Below the pieces are notes generated by a model that was given only the letters and a program-made list of their open reading frames with translations, was not told the DNA's origin and made no database searches. Position numbers and translations under genes: made by a program. A stretch of DNA of 64,000 bases from Apostichopus japonicus (taxonomy: Eukaryota; Echinodermata; Holothuroidea; Aspidochirotida; Stichopodidae), in the NCBI RefSeq assembly GCF_037975245.1, contig NC_092580.1, positions 30,223,501-30,287,500 on the forward strand. The letters run 5' to 3'. This document shows positions 54,001-63,649 of this stretch, piece by piece. The first letter of the stretch is position 1. Each line of letters starts with the position of its first letter.

Positions 54001-57000
54001 TCATATTTGATACACTTGTTCGACCAGCTCGGTCCTCCTAAAGAGACTTCAGGAATGTGTTATAAGAATAATTTCAGTTTCTGGGTCATTCCATTAAATA
54101 CATGGGGTCCAACTTTTTGACATTCTTGGGTTACACACAGAACCAAGTTGGTTTGCCATTTGTAAAATAACTGTCGCGCAAAATTGTGACAATTGGTGAG
54201 CTTGTCTACAGTGACGTTATCTCACATGTGTATTCTTTGCCTTGTTACATTGTAGTCGAAGGTTTCATAAATCCGTATCATATATCCATCTGTTTGCACT
54301 ACAGTAGCAAACCTACAAAAGAAAAATGTCACAAGCTAAAGTAGGATACCTAATTTATGGAATGACTTGTTTGTTGGTCCTTACATGATTGGTATACAAC
54401 CTATCATACCATCATGCACCCTTTTAAATTTGTCAACATTTCCTTGCATTTTAACAGTCGTTAACCTCTACTTCATAGTTTTCTTTAACACCAGTTCATG
54501 CTCTTACTGCTGTTTAATACTCCCTCAGCCATGATTCCTAAGCATATCCAGTGTTTATCATGAAATACCTTCTTAGAAACGATTCCTGCTGAAATTTTTC
54601 CGTGGAGAAACACTCTTTAATGTGGTTAAGTGAAGGACTGTTGAGGAACACTAAAGTGTACCTATTTGACTAGTTCATGCTAATTTTTTTGTGATATAGA
54701 AAGAGGAAAGTAGTTACAAGTATAGTAACAAGTAAATAGTCACAAGTATGTAGTAACAAGTATAATGGTAAGTATATAGTAAAAACTATCAAGTATGTAA
54801 TAAGTTTTTAGTAACAAATATTGAGTTGCAACAAACAATTTTATATTTAGATACATGTATAGAGTAGGTGCTTATTTAGTTACAAGTAAATGGTAAAAAT
54901 ACAGTAATAAGTATGTAGTAAGTATTTAGTAATAAGCATATTTTAATAATTTAGTAACAACTATATTGTAAGTATTTAGTAACAAGTATATTGCATTTAG
55001 TAACAAGTATATTGTACGTATTTAGTGACAAGTATAATGTATTTAGTAACAAGTATATTGTAAGTATATAGTAACAAGTATATTGTAAGTATATAGTAAC
55101 AAGTATATTGTATTTAGTAACAAGTATATTGTAAGTATATAGTAACAAGTATATTGTATTTAGTAACAAGTATATTGTAAGTATATAGTAACAAGTATAT
55201 TGTATTTAGTAACAAGTATATTGTAAGTATATAGTAACAAGTATATTGTATTTAGTAACAAGTATATTGTAAGTATATAGTAACAAGTATATTGTATTTA
55301 GTAACAAGTATATTGTAAGTATATAGTAACAAGTATATTGTATTTAGTAACAAGTATATTGTAAGTATATAGTAACAAGTATATTGTATTTAGTAACAAG
55401 TATATTGTAGGTATTTAGTAACAAGCACATAGTAACAGTGATCAAGTTTTAACAAGTATATATTAGTTACATAGTGACATATTTAAGAGCAAGCTCACTC
55501 GTAACCTGGACTGACTGCCATTTAATATCAACTAAGAGTTAAGGTATCTGCCTTGTCAACTAAATCAATAAACTAACCCACATTCATCCTAACCTTTATA
55601 TCTGAACACTACACTGTGTCGATTAATTCAGCTTGTAATATCTAACATCATCTCTTTTATCATATTACTTACATGCATGAAACATATTAAAGAGAAAACC
55701 CCTTTTGCCATGGTTCTCTTTGCTAACCTTTATGTAACCGATTGGAATGAATGGCATGTGAGCCATTTACAAGAAAAGCATTGTCTTTTCACAACAGAAT
55801 AGGGAGAGGTAATTCTTACTGGGTATATCGCTTTTAAATTTCTTTTCACTGTATGTAATAGTGTTTTGCTTTTACTGTATATTTTTTTTTCATCAGCAAG
55901 TTTTACAAAGTCATTCTTACCTAGTTTAAAGCAAAGAATGTCGACTCATCTCCTGAGGGTTATTTCTACTATTCCCCCCTCCCCCCCCCCAAATTAGCAT
56001 CTACATGCAGAATCTTTTATTTAATGAAGAAATGTGTACTCTCTTAAAATCCAAACTCCCCCCCCTCCTCATCATACAGCAACTTTACCTGTATAAATGA
56101 AGGATCATGAAGGAATGTTGCTCTAATCATGAAATGGTAAGGTCATGTGCCTTGGAGATTTTTATACTATAAATAATCAGTGAATTTGATTGGATGTAAG
56201 CCATGAAGCAAAGTTTCATTTCAAAAGAATTTCTATTCACCGCCCAAAACTTCAGGTTGCACTCATAAATCGAGCAACTTCTTCACACTCTTTTCAATCT
56301 CAGTAAATGATACTTGTTATTTAACAAATCCTACTCAGTATCAAATGGAAACAAGCTTCCTGAGCATCATGAAGATTCGGCAAAGCTAAAAGACAAATGA
56401 TTGTATCTTACATCATAGCAGGTGGCTTCTTCTTTTCATTCATCACTGCCTTATATACAAAAGATATATATATTTTTTTCGTTATCCAGCCATGCGGTCT
56501 CGTGCCAGCACATCTATGGACAAATCTGCTAAGAGTAGGGCGTCAACTTCCCGAGATACACCAAGCAGCACACCCTGGCCGCCGGGGACCAGTTTCCCTC
56601 CAAATTATCTTCAAAGGTCATTGACCCCTGACCCAAGGATGGTGTATCAACCGGGTGAAGACAGGTCAGAGAGAATGACCCTTCGTCCCAAAACAGTAAG
56701 TTACAATCCATGAATGTCACCACTTTACAAAGGTCATTAGTATTACAAAATGCTACAAAATATGCTACAAAGTCAAAAAATTGTCAGTCAGTTTAAAGTT
56801 TCCAGAAGCCTGCTACCGTCACCCTCAGAACTTTTGTCGTATACAATTATCCGACTGAACCCTCAACTTTATGAGTCATCAGAACTTCCAGGGAAGTTAT
56901 GTGGGTTACATGAATCAATAAATGCCGTTTTTTTTTTTCGTTTTATTTCTTCAACAATTGATTTGCAAAGTGAATACTTTTATGACAGTCACTTGGGTCC

Positions 57001-57258
57001 ATTCCTCTTACTTTGCTCTCATACCAAATCTTCAAATCAGGATTACTGATAAAGGAAAGGCCAGTTTGCTATAGAGATGAATTATTTTCCTGTTTCTAAA
57101 TCTATTTTTTTTTTTTATGTTTTATTTTATTTTAATAGGTTGGAAGCAGATTAAGGAACAAGATTGCTGAACAAGTTTTGACTAATCTTGAACCTGATAA
57201 TCACCAAATGATTCTGCAGCTACAAGCGATGGAACAATCTAACAACAAGTACAAATAA
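15030..57258 (+). CDS. CCDC162: CCDC162-like large coiled-coil protein, 48 coding exons
   Basis: Joining 48 GT/AG exons gives 7,134 bases: 2,377 residues plus stop, all in phase. Exon ranges are given in the block entries below. An in-frame TAA 12 bases before the start codon supports the first methionine. The product is soluble, with no signal peptide or membrane segment seen. It has an N-terminal helical region, a low-complexity serine-rich part (about 213-360), a long conserved middle (for example VIVNLMYRRPRYDFNGDYF and LLNLWFLPHHSEVLIMFKTL), an acidic linker (about 1625-1685), and a charged coiled-coil C-terminus (about 1765-2250). The middle motifs match, from memory, the animal coiled-coil domain-containing 162 family (a DUF4549-type protein; a pseudogene in humans), and the size is close to family members of over 2,000 residues. 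The family's function is not established; a role in testis or ciliated cells is only suspected. The exon structure is surer than the name. Confidence 0.75.
17331..17412. repeat. TATGTTNTG-type microsatellite after exon 4
   Basis: Degenerate repeats of TATGTTATGTTGTGTCTTGT-like heptamers and decamers, in the intron just after exon 4. Confidence 0.6.
19243..20664 (+). CDS. CCDC162: CCDC162-like exons 6-7: serine-rich linker and conserved helix
   Basis: Exons 19243-19603 and 20552-20664 encode residues 213-370. Exon 6 begins HLEWLSVSDMHQLRPPAVIE, a conserved-looking start, then turns into a low-complexity stretch (RTPSPREKQSSG, AAAAA) that looks disordered. Exon 7 returns to order with DFQSLRPLLEFMLPLYGV. 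The exon 6 coding DNA is clearly GC-richer than its introns. Confidence 0.85.
21562..25321 (+). CDS. CCDC162: CCDC162-like exons 8-12
   Basis: Exons 21562-21687, 22268-22350, 22937-23048, 24089-24234 and 25057-25321 encode residues 371-614. Recognisable stretches are DEMELAAHVSRKFKSTFLK, ESNWLPYIKLKPEKDAAQEK and KTAFNSNVIWRKIYSNPSLF. Exon 12 opens acidic (DSEDDIDVADFEDKDAE) and ends with GGLLSFLQLRHLRIRDLQRT, probably helical. No catalytic motif is seen. Junction phases are 0, 2, 0, 2, 0. Confidence 0.85.
25932..28104 (+). CDS. CCDC162: CCDC162-like exons 13-16
   Basis: Exons 25932-26029, 26487-26582, 27079-27216 and 27996-28104 encode residues 615-761. Contents include CLSVLNYFRSLERTLTINDG, a glycine-rich loop GLGGGGSLGYHG, DLRGYFVIYDAAEKDFK and LNQDLLLVATHYIEKDLVLR. 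The exon 16 end is basic (RTPRQSTRKKQ). Exons 13, 14 and 15 all end in phase 2 and exon 16 returns to phase 0. Confidence 0.85.
28443..29686 (+). CDS. CCDC162: CCDC162-like exons 17-19: conserved core
   Basis: Exons 28443-28559, 28999-29199 and 29580-29686 encode residues 762-902. This is among the most family-like parts: VDRFAVLLDLWTNEAAFLEN, LIDVYVEAYQHVFDMHERRL, VIVNLMYRRPRYDFNGDYF and YKAECRALRLHCKLVKSIL. The density of aromatic and charged residues suggests a folded helical domain. Donors and acceptors are strong. Confidence 0.9.
30020..30224 (+). CDS. CCDC162: CCDC162-like exon 20 with internal tandem duplication
   Basis: The long form (205 bp, residues 903-971) contains two copies of one 30-34-residue unit. 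Copy 1 includes ALKHVYMLELHPLLSFASRV and copy 2 ALKHVYMLEFHPSLSLASRI, separated by NFLH. An acceptor lies before each copy (CCCCAG at 30,019 and TTCTTCACAG at 30,133), 114 bases apart, so starting at 30,020 or 30,134 keeps the same frame and both end at 30,224 (GAAC|GTAAGT). Copy 1 has no donor. The short form gives a 2,339-residue protein. Copy 2 appears to be the ancestral exon. Confidence 0.85.
30658..34132 (+). CDS. CCDC162: CCDC162-like exons 21-25
   Basis: Exons 30658-30795, 31377-31523, 31986-32045, 32912-33066 and 34039-34132 encode residues 972-1169. Segments include SAVIHMEVKLLEVAVKKWSH, KEKLDDTLKIWSKLMEVVTV and MGFDEYHLFLMCVQFDFASF. Exon 23 is only 60 bp (VVTVRHRLLEAATESEILSK) and is fixed by matching phase-0 splice sites. 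A 144-bp hairpin element sits in the intron before exon 24. Confidence 0.85.
32688..32831. mobile_element. Near-perfect 144-bp hairpin element in intron 23
   Basis: The left arm TGTGTAAAGGTAAGTGGCCC, TTTTGATCCTAGCAGGATC, AGAGGCTGAATGACAA is mirrored by the right arm, whose reverse complement reads TGTGTAAAAGTAAGTGGGCC, TTTTGATCCTATCAGGATC, AGAGGCTGAATGACAAG. The loop is only a few bases at about 32,762. It fits a foldback MITE or the inverted ends of a larger element lost between them. The family is not recognised with certainty. Confidence 0.8.
34561..37586 (+). CDS. CCDC162: CCDC162-like exons 26-29
   Basis: Exons 34561-34712, 35207-35366, 36208-36305 and 37383-37586 encode residues 1170-1373. 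Contents include LMKGQGLETLQVILMTQVLQ, an alanine/serine-rich piece (LLATAAGDASSAANAF), then SRDVMLNQFLNKKATMGTIL and IVEFCQRFHTRICQYSLRGQ. The polypyrimidine tract before exon 26 is an unusually long T run (34,540-34,555). Confidence 0.85.
36446..36597. mobile_element. 152-bp hairpin element in intron 28
   Basis: Arms of about 72 bp meet at CGAGGCTGCGCCTCG near 36,519. The left arm has AATGAATGGTTATGAGTGCA, ATAGTGCAAATATTTCAT and TCCATTCAACGAGGC; the reverse complement of the right arm repeats these with few changes. Downstream sequence to about 36,835 ends with an ATTGACCAATCAAAAGGCC block and GTTGTATAATCATGG, and the left flank has TTGATTGGTTATTATACAC, so the hairpin may be part of a longer nonautonomous element of roughly 410 bp. 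Confidence 0.75.
37692..37985. repeat. 11-bp minisatellite, about 26 copies
   Basis: Units of the form GTTGTAACNCT or GATGTAACACT run without interruption just downstream of exon 29. Because 11 is not a multiple of 3, minus-strand frames read an 11-residue period (seen at 37,601-38,017 and 37,669-37,962); these are not genes. Confidence 0.92.
38285..38340. repeat. AT-rich ATATATGATTT microsatellite
   Basis: Alternating ATAT runs interrupted by GATTT, in intron 29. Confidence 0.8.
38803..38871. repeat. (CCCCT)n pentanucleotide array
   Basis: About 13 copies of CCCCT in intron 29. The complementary AGGGG strand could form G-quadruplexes and the C strand an i-motif. Confidence 0.92.
39161..41132 (+). 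CDS. CCDC162: CCDC162-like exons 30-33: conserved core
   Basis: Exons 39161-39382, 39852-39975, 40615-40880 and 41043-41132 encode residues 1374-1607. Signature stretches are LLNLWFLPHHSEVLIMFKTL, KEYITADWGGTEGIIAELRE, DVLFLEFDAAVRHSLRNTLL and EIFPWRAFLGRRGPYPIRFW. These are the strongest recalled matches to the CCDC162 family. Exon 32 uses TCAAG|ATTTCAG rather than the AG seven bases later, which would bring a stop into frame. Confidence 0.88.
41158..41236. repeat. Degenerate TAACTTAAGTG short tandem repeat
   Basis: About six related units (TGTAACTTAAG, TCTAACTTAAG, GAGTAACTTAAA) soon after exon 33. Confidence 0.6.
42241..45174 (+). CDS. CCDC162: CCDC162-like exons 34-38: acidic linker and helical region
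   Basis: Exons 42241-42476, 43223-43394, 43728-43791, 44104-44328 and 44932-45174 encode residues 1608-1921. Exon 34 starts HAANGEILGVALLMEDVLQS, then an acidic, serine-rich linker (SPDEGEGEDQLSESERPGS). Later exons carry VKAYILLKDFLLLWKRLEVF, AKQLVKLLDELEHHMIHEVQ and KPHIAEDFSRVLLGYCREDG. The exon 34 start at 42,241 (GATTCTTAG) was chosen because it alone joins exon 33 in frame; the upstream AG at 42,211 does not. Confidence 0.82.
45609..45865. repeat. Tandem duplication of about 145 bp in intron 38
   Basis: TTTTTCAAGAAGCTCTCACA-type blocks occur near 45,622 and 45,765. Each is followed by AATTGTTTNTCTCTG, CTTGATGGTCT and a GTGATTCA block in the same order. The two copies have diverged. Confidence 0.7.
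45925..52721 (+). CDS. CCDC162: CCDC162-like exons 39-45: coiled-coil C-terminal region
   Basis: Exons 45925-46024, 46269-46425, 47628-47728, 48691-48839, 51183-51353, 52204-52299 and 52478-52721 encode residues 1922-2260. Heptad-like charged helices dominate: EITALRSKIHEMREMTLTQQ, KRAQSLYQMRKENEEMGQVV, VSRLQNEIDKCRKDYLFIKM and VKQRLHHERNLKLDAFQRVD. This is the likely oligomerisation or partner-binding part. The intron between exons 42 and 43 holds a 39-bp minisatellite. The exon 45 donor ATGA|GTAAGG leaves phase 1. Confidence 0.87.
46715..47105 (+). mobile_element. Retroposon 3' tail (SINE- or L2/CR1-type)
   Basis: The segment ends with GTAAAGGGCTTTGAGCAGCT, TGTGCTATATAAATATTACT and then ATT repeats. 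This GCTTTGAGC...GCTATATAAATATT(ATT)n ending is one I recall from many nonautonomous retroposons in marine invertebrates. Only the tail (about 47,041-47,105) is recognisable; the left limit is a guess. Confidence 0.55.
48911..49655. repeat. 39-bp minisatellite, about 19 copies
   Basis: The unit CAACCTCTAGGTTTCCAGGT plus TTAATTTACAAACCACTGG (39 bp) repeats through intron 42. Since 39 is 13 codons, one frame stays open for 147 codons (48,888-49,331), reading SRFPGLIYKPLAT over and over; it lacks codon features of a gene and later copies carry frameshifts and stops. Confidence 0.93.
52005..52100. repeat. Second copy of dispersed repeat seen at 128-225
   Basis: GATATCTCTCAAACGGAGCA through AAGATCTCTGT parallels the left-edge copy. 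It lies in the intron before exon 44. Confidence 0.5.
53202..53228 (+). CDS. CCDC162: CCDC162-like exon 46: 27-bp microexon
   Basis: A 27-base exon between CTCACAAACAG and GTAAGTCTC adds SLFSSGKLP. Exons 45 and 46 both end in phase 1, so including or skipping it leaves the frame open (skipping gives ATG ACC ATG across the join). It is probably an alternative cassette exon. Nothing else coding is seen in the 3.7-kb gap to exon 47. Confidence 0.65.
53650..54120. repeat. Three tandem copies of a 157-bp unit
   Basis: AGATTTCATATTTNATTCAC, TTGTTCGACCAGCTC, CTCCTAAAGAGACTTTCA and CATTCCATTAAATAAGTGGG recur three times in the intron after the microexon. Copies 2 and 3 are more alike than copy 1, which has an extra GAGG-type insertion near CTCAGGCTCC. 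Confidence 0.88.
54690..55425. repeat. Minisatellite with 46-bp higher-order unit
   Basis: Basic units AGTAACAAGTATATTGTA alternate as a 25-bp form (with AGTATAT) and a 21-bp form (with TTT), giving a 46-bp dimer repeated at least six times without error at about 55,060-55,400. The left part is more degenerate. Minus-strand frames such as 54,951-55,169 are repeat read-through. Confidence 0.92.
56490..57258 (+). CDS. CCDC162: CCDC162-like exons 47-48: C-terminal tail and stop
   Basis: Exons 56490-56695 and 57139-57258 encode residues 2270-2377. Exon 47 is rich in Ser, Arg and Pro (SRASTSMDKSAKSRASTSRD, TPWPPGTSFPPNYLQRS) and looks disordered. Exon 48 is a short helix-like end (GSRLRNKIAEQVLTNLEPDN) terminating in TAA at 57,256-57,258. 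Confidence 0.87.
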
Positions 57259-59660
57259 ATAATTCAATTCTTTGTTTTCTATCCACAATGCATTGTATAT
57301 GGATTAGACTTTTGTGTGCTATGGCCATCTGAGAGGTCACCAATGTTTGTTAGTTTTCTTTCCTACAATATTTCGGATTCTGCAAGAATGGCATGTATGG
57401 TTTGATATGGAGCAAGAGCTTCCTAGTTAACAATTTAAGACTTAGTGAATGAAGATAGATGATATGATTGGGGGAGGGGGGAGGGTGGGGGATGGCAGGA
57501 TTGCAATTAGATGGATTAGGATGGTAACTGTCTTGAGAGATTTTTCGGCCTAATCTTGTTTAGTTTCTTATAGTTTCAGTAGTGCAATTAGGTTTTTTTT
57601 TTGCAAACTTTATGGAAAAGATATTATAATTATAGAATATGGTATAAAGTCACCTTGATAACTTGTAAATATTATGTCATAGAAATGAAATCTTCATGGA
57701 CCATTGAAGTCTCTTTTATCACCTTGAAGTATGATGTTGTTAAAAGTAAAATATAATCCAATATTATTGAGCCTTGATTGTATGAGCAGTTTGTAGTTCT
57801 GTTCTTCTCTGAATCTCCAAGTTGGTTAACATTTTTTGTGCTATTTATGAAATTTTAAATATTTTGATTGCATGTGTTAGTTACAAATATACAGATAATA
57901 TGTTTTACAAGTCGGAGACTCTTGTCTTTTTGCCATTCCGTCCTGGTTCAAGATAGAAACAATTGACTATTATTTAGACATGAAATGAAACAAAGTGTTA
58001 GGGTATGATCCAATTTTTCAAAATTTTGGTGAAAGTAATAAGCAAGTTATTATTTCTTTTGTATTTTTACAATGTCAATTTTGTATCAGTATCAATGTAT
58101 CAGTGTCAATGAATTATATTTATGGATTTGTAGTAAATAACCAAAGTTTACACGAATCAGTCATTGCAAGAAGGGATAACTCTTCACAGTGATTCATTGT
58201 GAACTATTTATTTCAGTCAACAGTGCTGTAAGATTATGAAAATATATTTACCATCCAGTCAAATATAATTTCACAAGTAGCAGAAAAAATTAAATACTCA
58301 GGTGCTTTTCTAATTTTAATAATTTAAAATATTTCAAGGCTTCCAAAATCGTTAAATGTGAAGAAATTAAATAATGTAGATTTCTTTCTAATTTTTATAA
58401 CTGCTCTTTTTGATTTTTTTTTGGTCAAGAAATTGGAATAAGCATATTGAATGATTAATCTTTTTCAGCCAAATCTTTTGTTGGCCATCTCACTCACATG
58501 TGAATATTATCAAAACATCAAATCACTCCAATTCAAAATAGATGCAGAAATGGAAATTTGCTATTATGAATTTTATCAGCAGTCTCATCAGTTTCATAGA
58601 ATTATATATATAATTTTTTTAGCATCAGAAATTATTAGACCAATTGGAAACGTTTCGTTCATATTTCTTAATGTTTCAACGAGAGGCTGTATTCATTGGT
58701 CAATACATTAATTTATTAATAACGGGTTCTGCTTCAGTGAAGTATATTTGTGTTTCTTTATGAAGTATGTAGCTATTGATATATCCGTGATTACTAACAA
58801 TGTGCAATTTGAAAAAAAGAAAAAAAATCCTTGAATTTCCAAAATCATGTCACTCCATTCCCTAGGTCCATTCATGTTGTTAGTGTTGACTTGGGTCACT
58901 ATATTATCTCTATGGGGAAGAAGTCGAGCAAGCTGTGTGGGTTATTCCACTTTTGGAAGTTTGCATCTTGAGTCACAACTGTTACAAAGCACTGGGTGTC
59001 ACACCGGTCACCTCTAAATCAACTTGGTGCCTTATCTGTAGTTTTGCATTATATTTAATATCTTGAGATAAACAATTTTTGAAAGTTCAAAATTTGTAAT
59101 AAAGTTTTGTAGCTCTTCAAATAATTTCTCTTTTGTACCCAAAATTAGTACTCATCTTCCACAAAATGTATACCTCAATCTTTTATTAAAACTTCCACTT
59201 TTCATTATTTCTTAAAATAATTTAGCCATTATTAATATTTTTGTAAGAATATGATTCTTAAAAACGTCGGTTTTTGGTGTCATCGTCTGGTCTATAAATG
59301 AAAGTCCTCAAGTGACACTCCAAAGCACAAATAGTTGTCTATTACTTGGAAAGTCTGTTTAATGTCAGGCATCGCTTTCAAGTAGGCATGAAAACAAAGA
59401 ATTCCATCAAATGTATTATGGTGGATTTGATTGTTGAAACTGGTGCACCAACCATTTTGTTTAAGGAAGAATATTTTCAGGAAAGAAAACTGATGCATGA
59501 AGTTTTAAACTTATTGACATATTGCTGGTTACTGTATCTGCTAATGTTTTCCTGCTTTATAAGAGCTTAAAAATGTTTGTCTATAATTTTATGAACAGAA
59601 CATTCCTTCCAAAATTGTGATAATTTTATTTTGAATAAATATTGAGACTATAAATGACTA
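57259..59660 (+). other. Probable 3' UTR of CCDC162-like gene
   Basis: No coding exon follows the TAA. Candidate poly(A) signals AATAAA lie at 59,098-59,103 and 59,634-59,639. Another AATAAA at 57,254-57,259 overlaps the stop codon and is too close to be the usual signal. The true end could be nearer. Short open frames here lack splice support and resemble nothing known to me. Confidence 0.4.
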
Positions 59661-60596
59661 CAGAGTCACTTTTGCTCACAATAACACAAGGTCAAGTGTT
59701 GTTAAAATTATTTCTTAAATGTCAGCGGGTTTGTCTTACAGTCCTTAATGTCCAAATTGTCCTGCCGAGTGTTTTTTCACCGATCCACCCCACCCCCACA
59801 ACCCACTGCATTAAAATAACAATGATACTAAATAACCAGTTCGTAAAGAGCCAGCAGGTCTGATGGGAGGGAGGTGGATGCCAGATGCAAATGAAAGCAG
59901 GTGAACTTGAGGGTATGTGTAGATGCAAAAAGTCAGAACTTTACAGAAACTACCAGCTATGACTCCCCTGGTTTCAGCAAATTTGACCAGAATCCCTTAT
60001 AAGAAAATGACACCAAAGTAGCCAAGAGAGCAAAGCACACGATTTTATATAACAGCTGACTGAACATGTAACTCTAGTGAATTATAATTGTGAACTTTGT
60101 AACCAAACACTGGGGTGCCTCTCAATAACTCTGGAGGTTGACAACTGTTGAGTTGACAACTGATAAAAACTTCCTTATCTTACGTCAGTCTGGCTTTGAG
60201 CTCCAGATAAAGTCTTCAGCGTCAAAAGCTGAAATGATTTTTGTATTTATGAAATGATTAACTAGCTTTGTATAAGGCATTCTGTTGTGGCAAGGAAAGA
60301 AGCATCTCTTGATGGTATTAAGAGATCAGTGAACGATTAGTCCTATTGTGTCGACAACGTCAACACAAATTTCATCAGAATATTTTGAGCACCATGATGT
60401 AAGCAGCCAGAAAGTTGTCAAGTTAATGTCGTAATTTTGGTACAAGTATTTGGCCTCTTGAAGGGAGGGGGAGCCAAAAGGGATAAGGGAGGGGGTGGGT
60501 GGGGAGTTAGGGATCTTAAATGAGCTGCTGTTGGTTTTATCACCAGGCTTGATACGGAACATGAGTTGAGAGATGCTATCAGGAATATTGTAATTA

Positions 60597-60973
60597 TGAG
60601 CTAATGGCTGCCCGTTAGGATAGACCTACATTTCTCCTATGGCTGTTTGTTACGATAAACCCAACTTTCTCCTATGCACCAATGGCTGAGGGTTAGGATA
60701 GATCTACGTCTCTCTTATGCGTTAATGGTTGCCTGTTAGGATAGACCTATGTTTCTCCTTTGAGCTAATGGCTGCCTATTAGGATGGACCTACGTTTCTC
60801 CTATGCGTTAACAGCTGCCTGTTAGGATAGACCTACATTTCTCTTATGCGTTAATGGCTGTCTGTTAGGATAGACCTGTTTCTCCTATTAGCTAATGGCT
60901 GCCTGTTAGTATAGACCTACGTTTCTACTATGCGTTAATAGCTGCCTGTTTGGATATACCTAACTTTCTCCAA
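60597..60973. repeat. 43-bp tandem array, about 9 copies
   Basis: The unit CGTTAATGGCTGCCTGTTAG plus GATAGACCTACGTTTCTCCTATG repeats with moderate divergence downstream of the CCDC162-like gene. Confidence 0.88.
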
Positions 60974-62999
60974 CTTCCAGCATGCTGTGTTGGTGATCTC
61001 CTTACTAGGAGAATTTGTGGAGTATGAAAAGTATAACTTGGTCTAGCCCCGAGGGATTGGGACTTCCTAATCTCAAACCAACAAATGATGAGAAAATATG
61101 TTTACACTGAAGATTTATTATCTTCTTTCAAAGGTCAATCAATATTAATAAAACAGAAATCCATCAGGCCATAACTATAAATGATCAGAGACCTGTTAAT
61201 TCTGAAAACAGTTAACTGTAGATCTGAGAAGCTCCTAATAAAATATTGATTTGCATGAGTGGGGATATGTTTGACATTATGATCAATCTGTTCATAACAC
61301 ACTCATCAAGTCTACTGATCTTGCAATCACAATTGTACTCAAATGATATAGAACATAAAATGAAAAGATAGGAATATAATCCCCTAGATACACACATATA
61401 TATATATTTATATATATATACCCTTTTGTTTTAATGCCATCAATGCAAGCACCATTGTTTAGAACCACAAAGACTTGTTAGGAACAAAAAGGAAAGAAGT
61501 GAGATGTGTCTTACTGCGCTCTAGATAACACGTACCCCGAAAGGTCTCCCTTATTTCTATTATGAAAATGGATATATTATTCTTTATCTTAATGTTTTAT
61601 CTTCCTTTTGACCAGGTGCCCTGGGGTATTAGCCATCTAATAACCCCTCCCCCTTTTTGTCAAGCCTGAATGAGACACCATACTTTCTATGTCTCATTAT
61701 ATATTGATAGTTATAACCAGATGACAAATAGTGGTTATGAAGATCATACTTCCTTGATGTGTATCACAATTATATTTGAGTAGCAAATGCTAACGCAAAC
61801 TATGAACAATATAGTCTGTGCTCATCTGCTTCAGCAACACCAGACAGTAGAATGATAACCCAATGACAACCACTGTTGATATCACTGGCACCATGAGACA
61901 GCATCAAGATTAATTAATAGAGGTTAAGAGACAAGTATATTAAACTGTTTACTTAAAACCTTCAGATTTATCTGCTTACAGCAATAATCCTTGACATCTA
62001 TTGACATTAACGTGTACATCTTCTTACAGATGACAAAATGACCTTAGGTGGTTAGGTTTATATATCTTTAAAAAATGCCCACTCATGGCAAAATAACAAC
62101 ACAACCATGGTACATAAAATGTTCATATCATCTTCTATACCGCATCCTATGACGACTACCAAATAACCATGGTTCCTGAATTTCGTCTCTGTCACTACAC
62201 AGGCCAATTGAAAAATTGGATGGATTTTGTTTTCTTAACAATGAAAACTCCAAAACTGAATACTTGATTATACACCATGTCATTAAATATAGTTATTTTA
62301 TTGAACTTTACAAACATTCATCTACAAATTATTTCAATAGTACTTTTTTATAAGAATTAAAACATTCTTCTCATTCGAATACTTCCAATTTATAAATATA
62401 AATATTTGTTATATAATTTACTGGCAGAAAAATGGCATGATTTAATACTGAAAAGTTGCATTAGGCTATGTTAACATAAATATCATTCTCATTTGGTCTC
62501 TTTGGCATCTGGCAATACTTGTAAAATATTTTTAACTGAAAGACTAATTGATTAATAATACAGATAATACTTTTGCTGATAATAAAGAGAAAATTTATAG
62601 GTCTAATCTACCAAAGTTGTTAAAGGGAACCCCACAAAACAATTTAATTTATTTTGATAAGATTTTTAAATGTATATATTGATAATCATGTTACAAAGTC
62701 AATGCAAATATTTGTCACACAAATCAATGTTATCTCTGTTTATGCATTTTTTATAACGGTTTGACGCTTCGATTTATAATATAGATTTGACTGCGTGCAT
62801 CTTATGGGCTACGATTTGCCAGATATGTATGTTACTGGTATGCTATCAAGAATTAATTCAAATAATCTGTGGAACGAAAAAAAAAAAGAGAGAAGAAAAA
62901 GGAGAAATTATGGGCACATCTGGTGTTTCACATTCCACCATAAATTTCTTCACAGTAAGTTTAGACTTATTGTGAAAGGTTTATCAATTACAATTTTTA
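60974..62999. other. Intergenic, no gene seen
   Basis: AT-rich sequence with a short (TA)n tract at 61,396-61,420. I found no open frame with recognisable similarity and no convincing splice pair. Confidence 0.5.
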
Positions 63000-63480
63000 T
63001 ATTTGCACAAACTAATATTGCATAATTTGCAGTACTCTTCTTGCTATTTGTTCAAAAGTTACAAGGAAGAGATATATTGCTATGTTATCATCATTATACA
63101 GAAAGGTAACAGAAAGTCACATGTTCAGTTAACGTTAACACCTGACACCAAAAGTATATCTACCTATAACATCTTACACCACCATATACACCTGCATTTG
63201 CTACAACGCATCATTTATATTTCTCTTTAACACCTTGCACAAAACGTTTATATGACATCTTGCACATTTGACACATAGCACCATGTATTTTTTGCATAGA
63301 GTACCATGTATGGTTTATCTTAAACACCTTGCACCACAAAACACCTACTGTAACAGTTAGCACCAAGTACAACTATCTTTAGCACCATAGGTAGATTAGT
63401 TGCTTTGCACAAAATGTAATACAAATGCTATGTAAACAGTTTGGACTCAATGATAAAATGAAAAAAAAAACACACCTTAA
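63000..63480. repeat. Degenerate ACACCTTGCAC-type repeats
   Basis: Scattered related words (AACACCTGACACC, ACACCTTGCACAAAA, AACACCTTGCACCAC, TTAGCACCA) at irregular spacing, possibly a decayed outer part of the array that follows. Confidence 0.45.
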
Positions 63481-63649
63481 AGTGAAAGACATTATCTCTC
63501 TTAAAGGCAGGGAAAGAAGTGAATTGGAAAAGAATAAAAAAATGCCCAAATGAAAAGCCCTAGGCTACTTTGGCAGCAAACATTATGGAGGAAGTTTCAA
63601 GTAACTTTTCTTTCAAACTGAGAACTTTAAGAATAGTTCTAAAGTATGT

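Noticed and set aside
57254-57259. AATAAA as poly(A) signal
   Set aside because: It overlaps the stop codon; signals at 59,098 and 59,634 are more sensible, though unproven.
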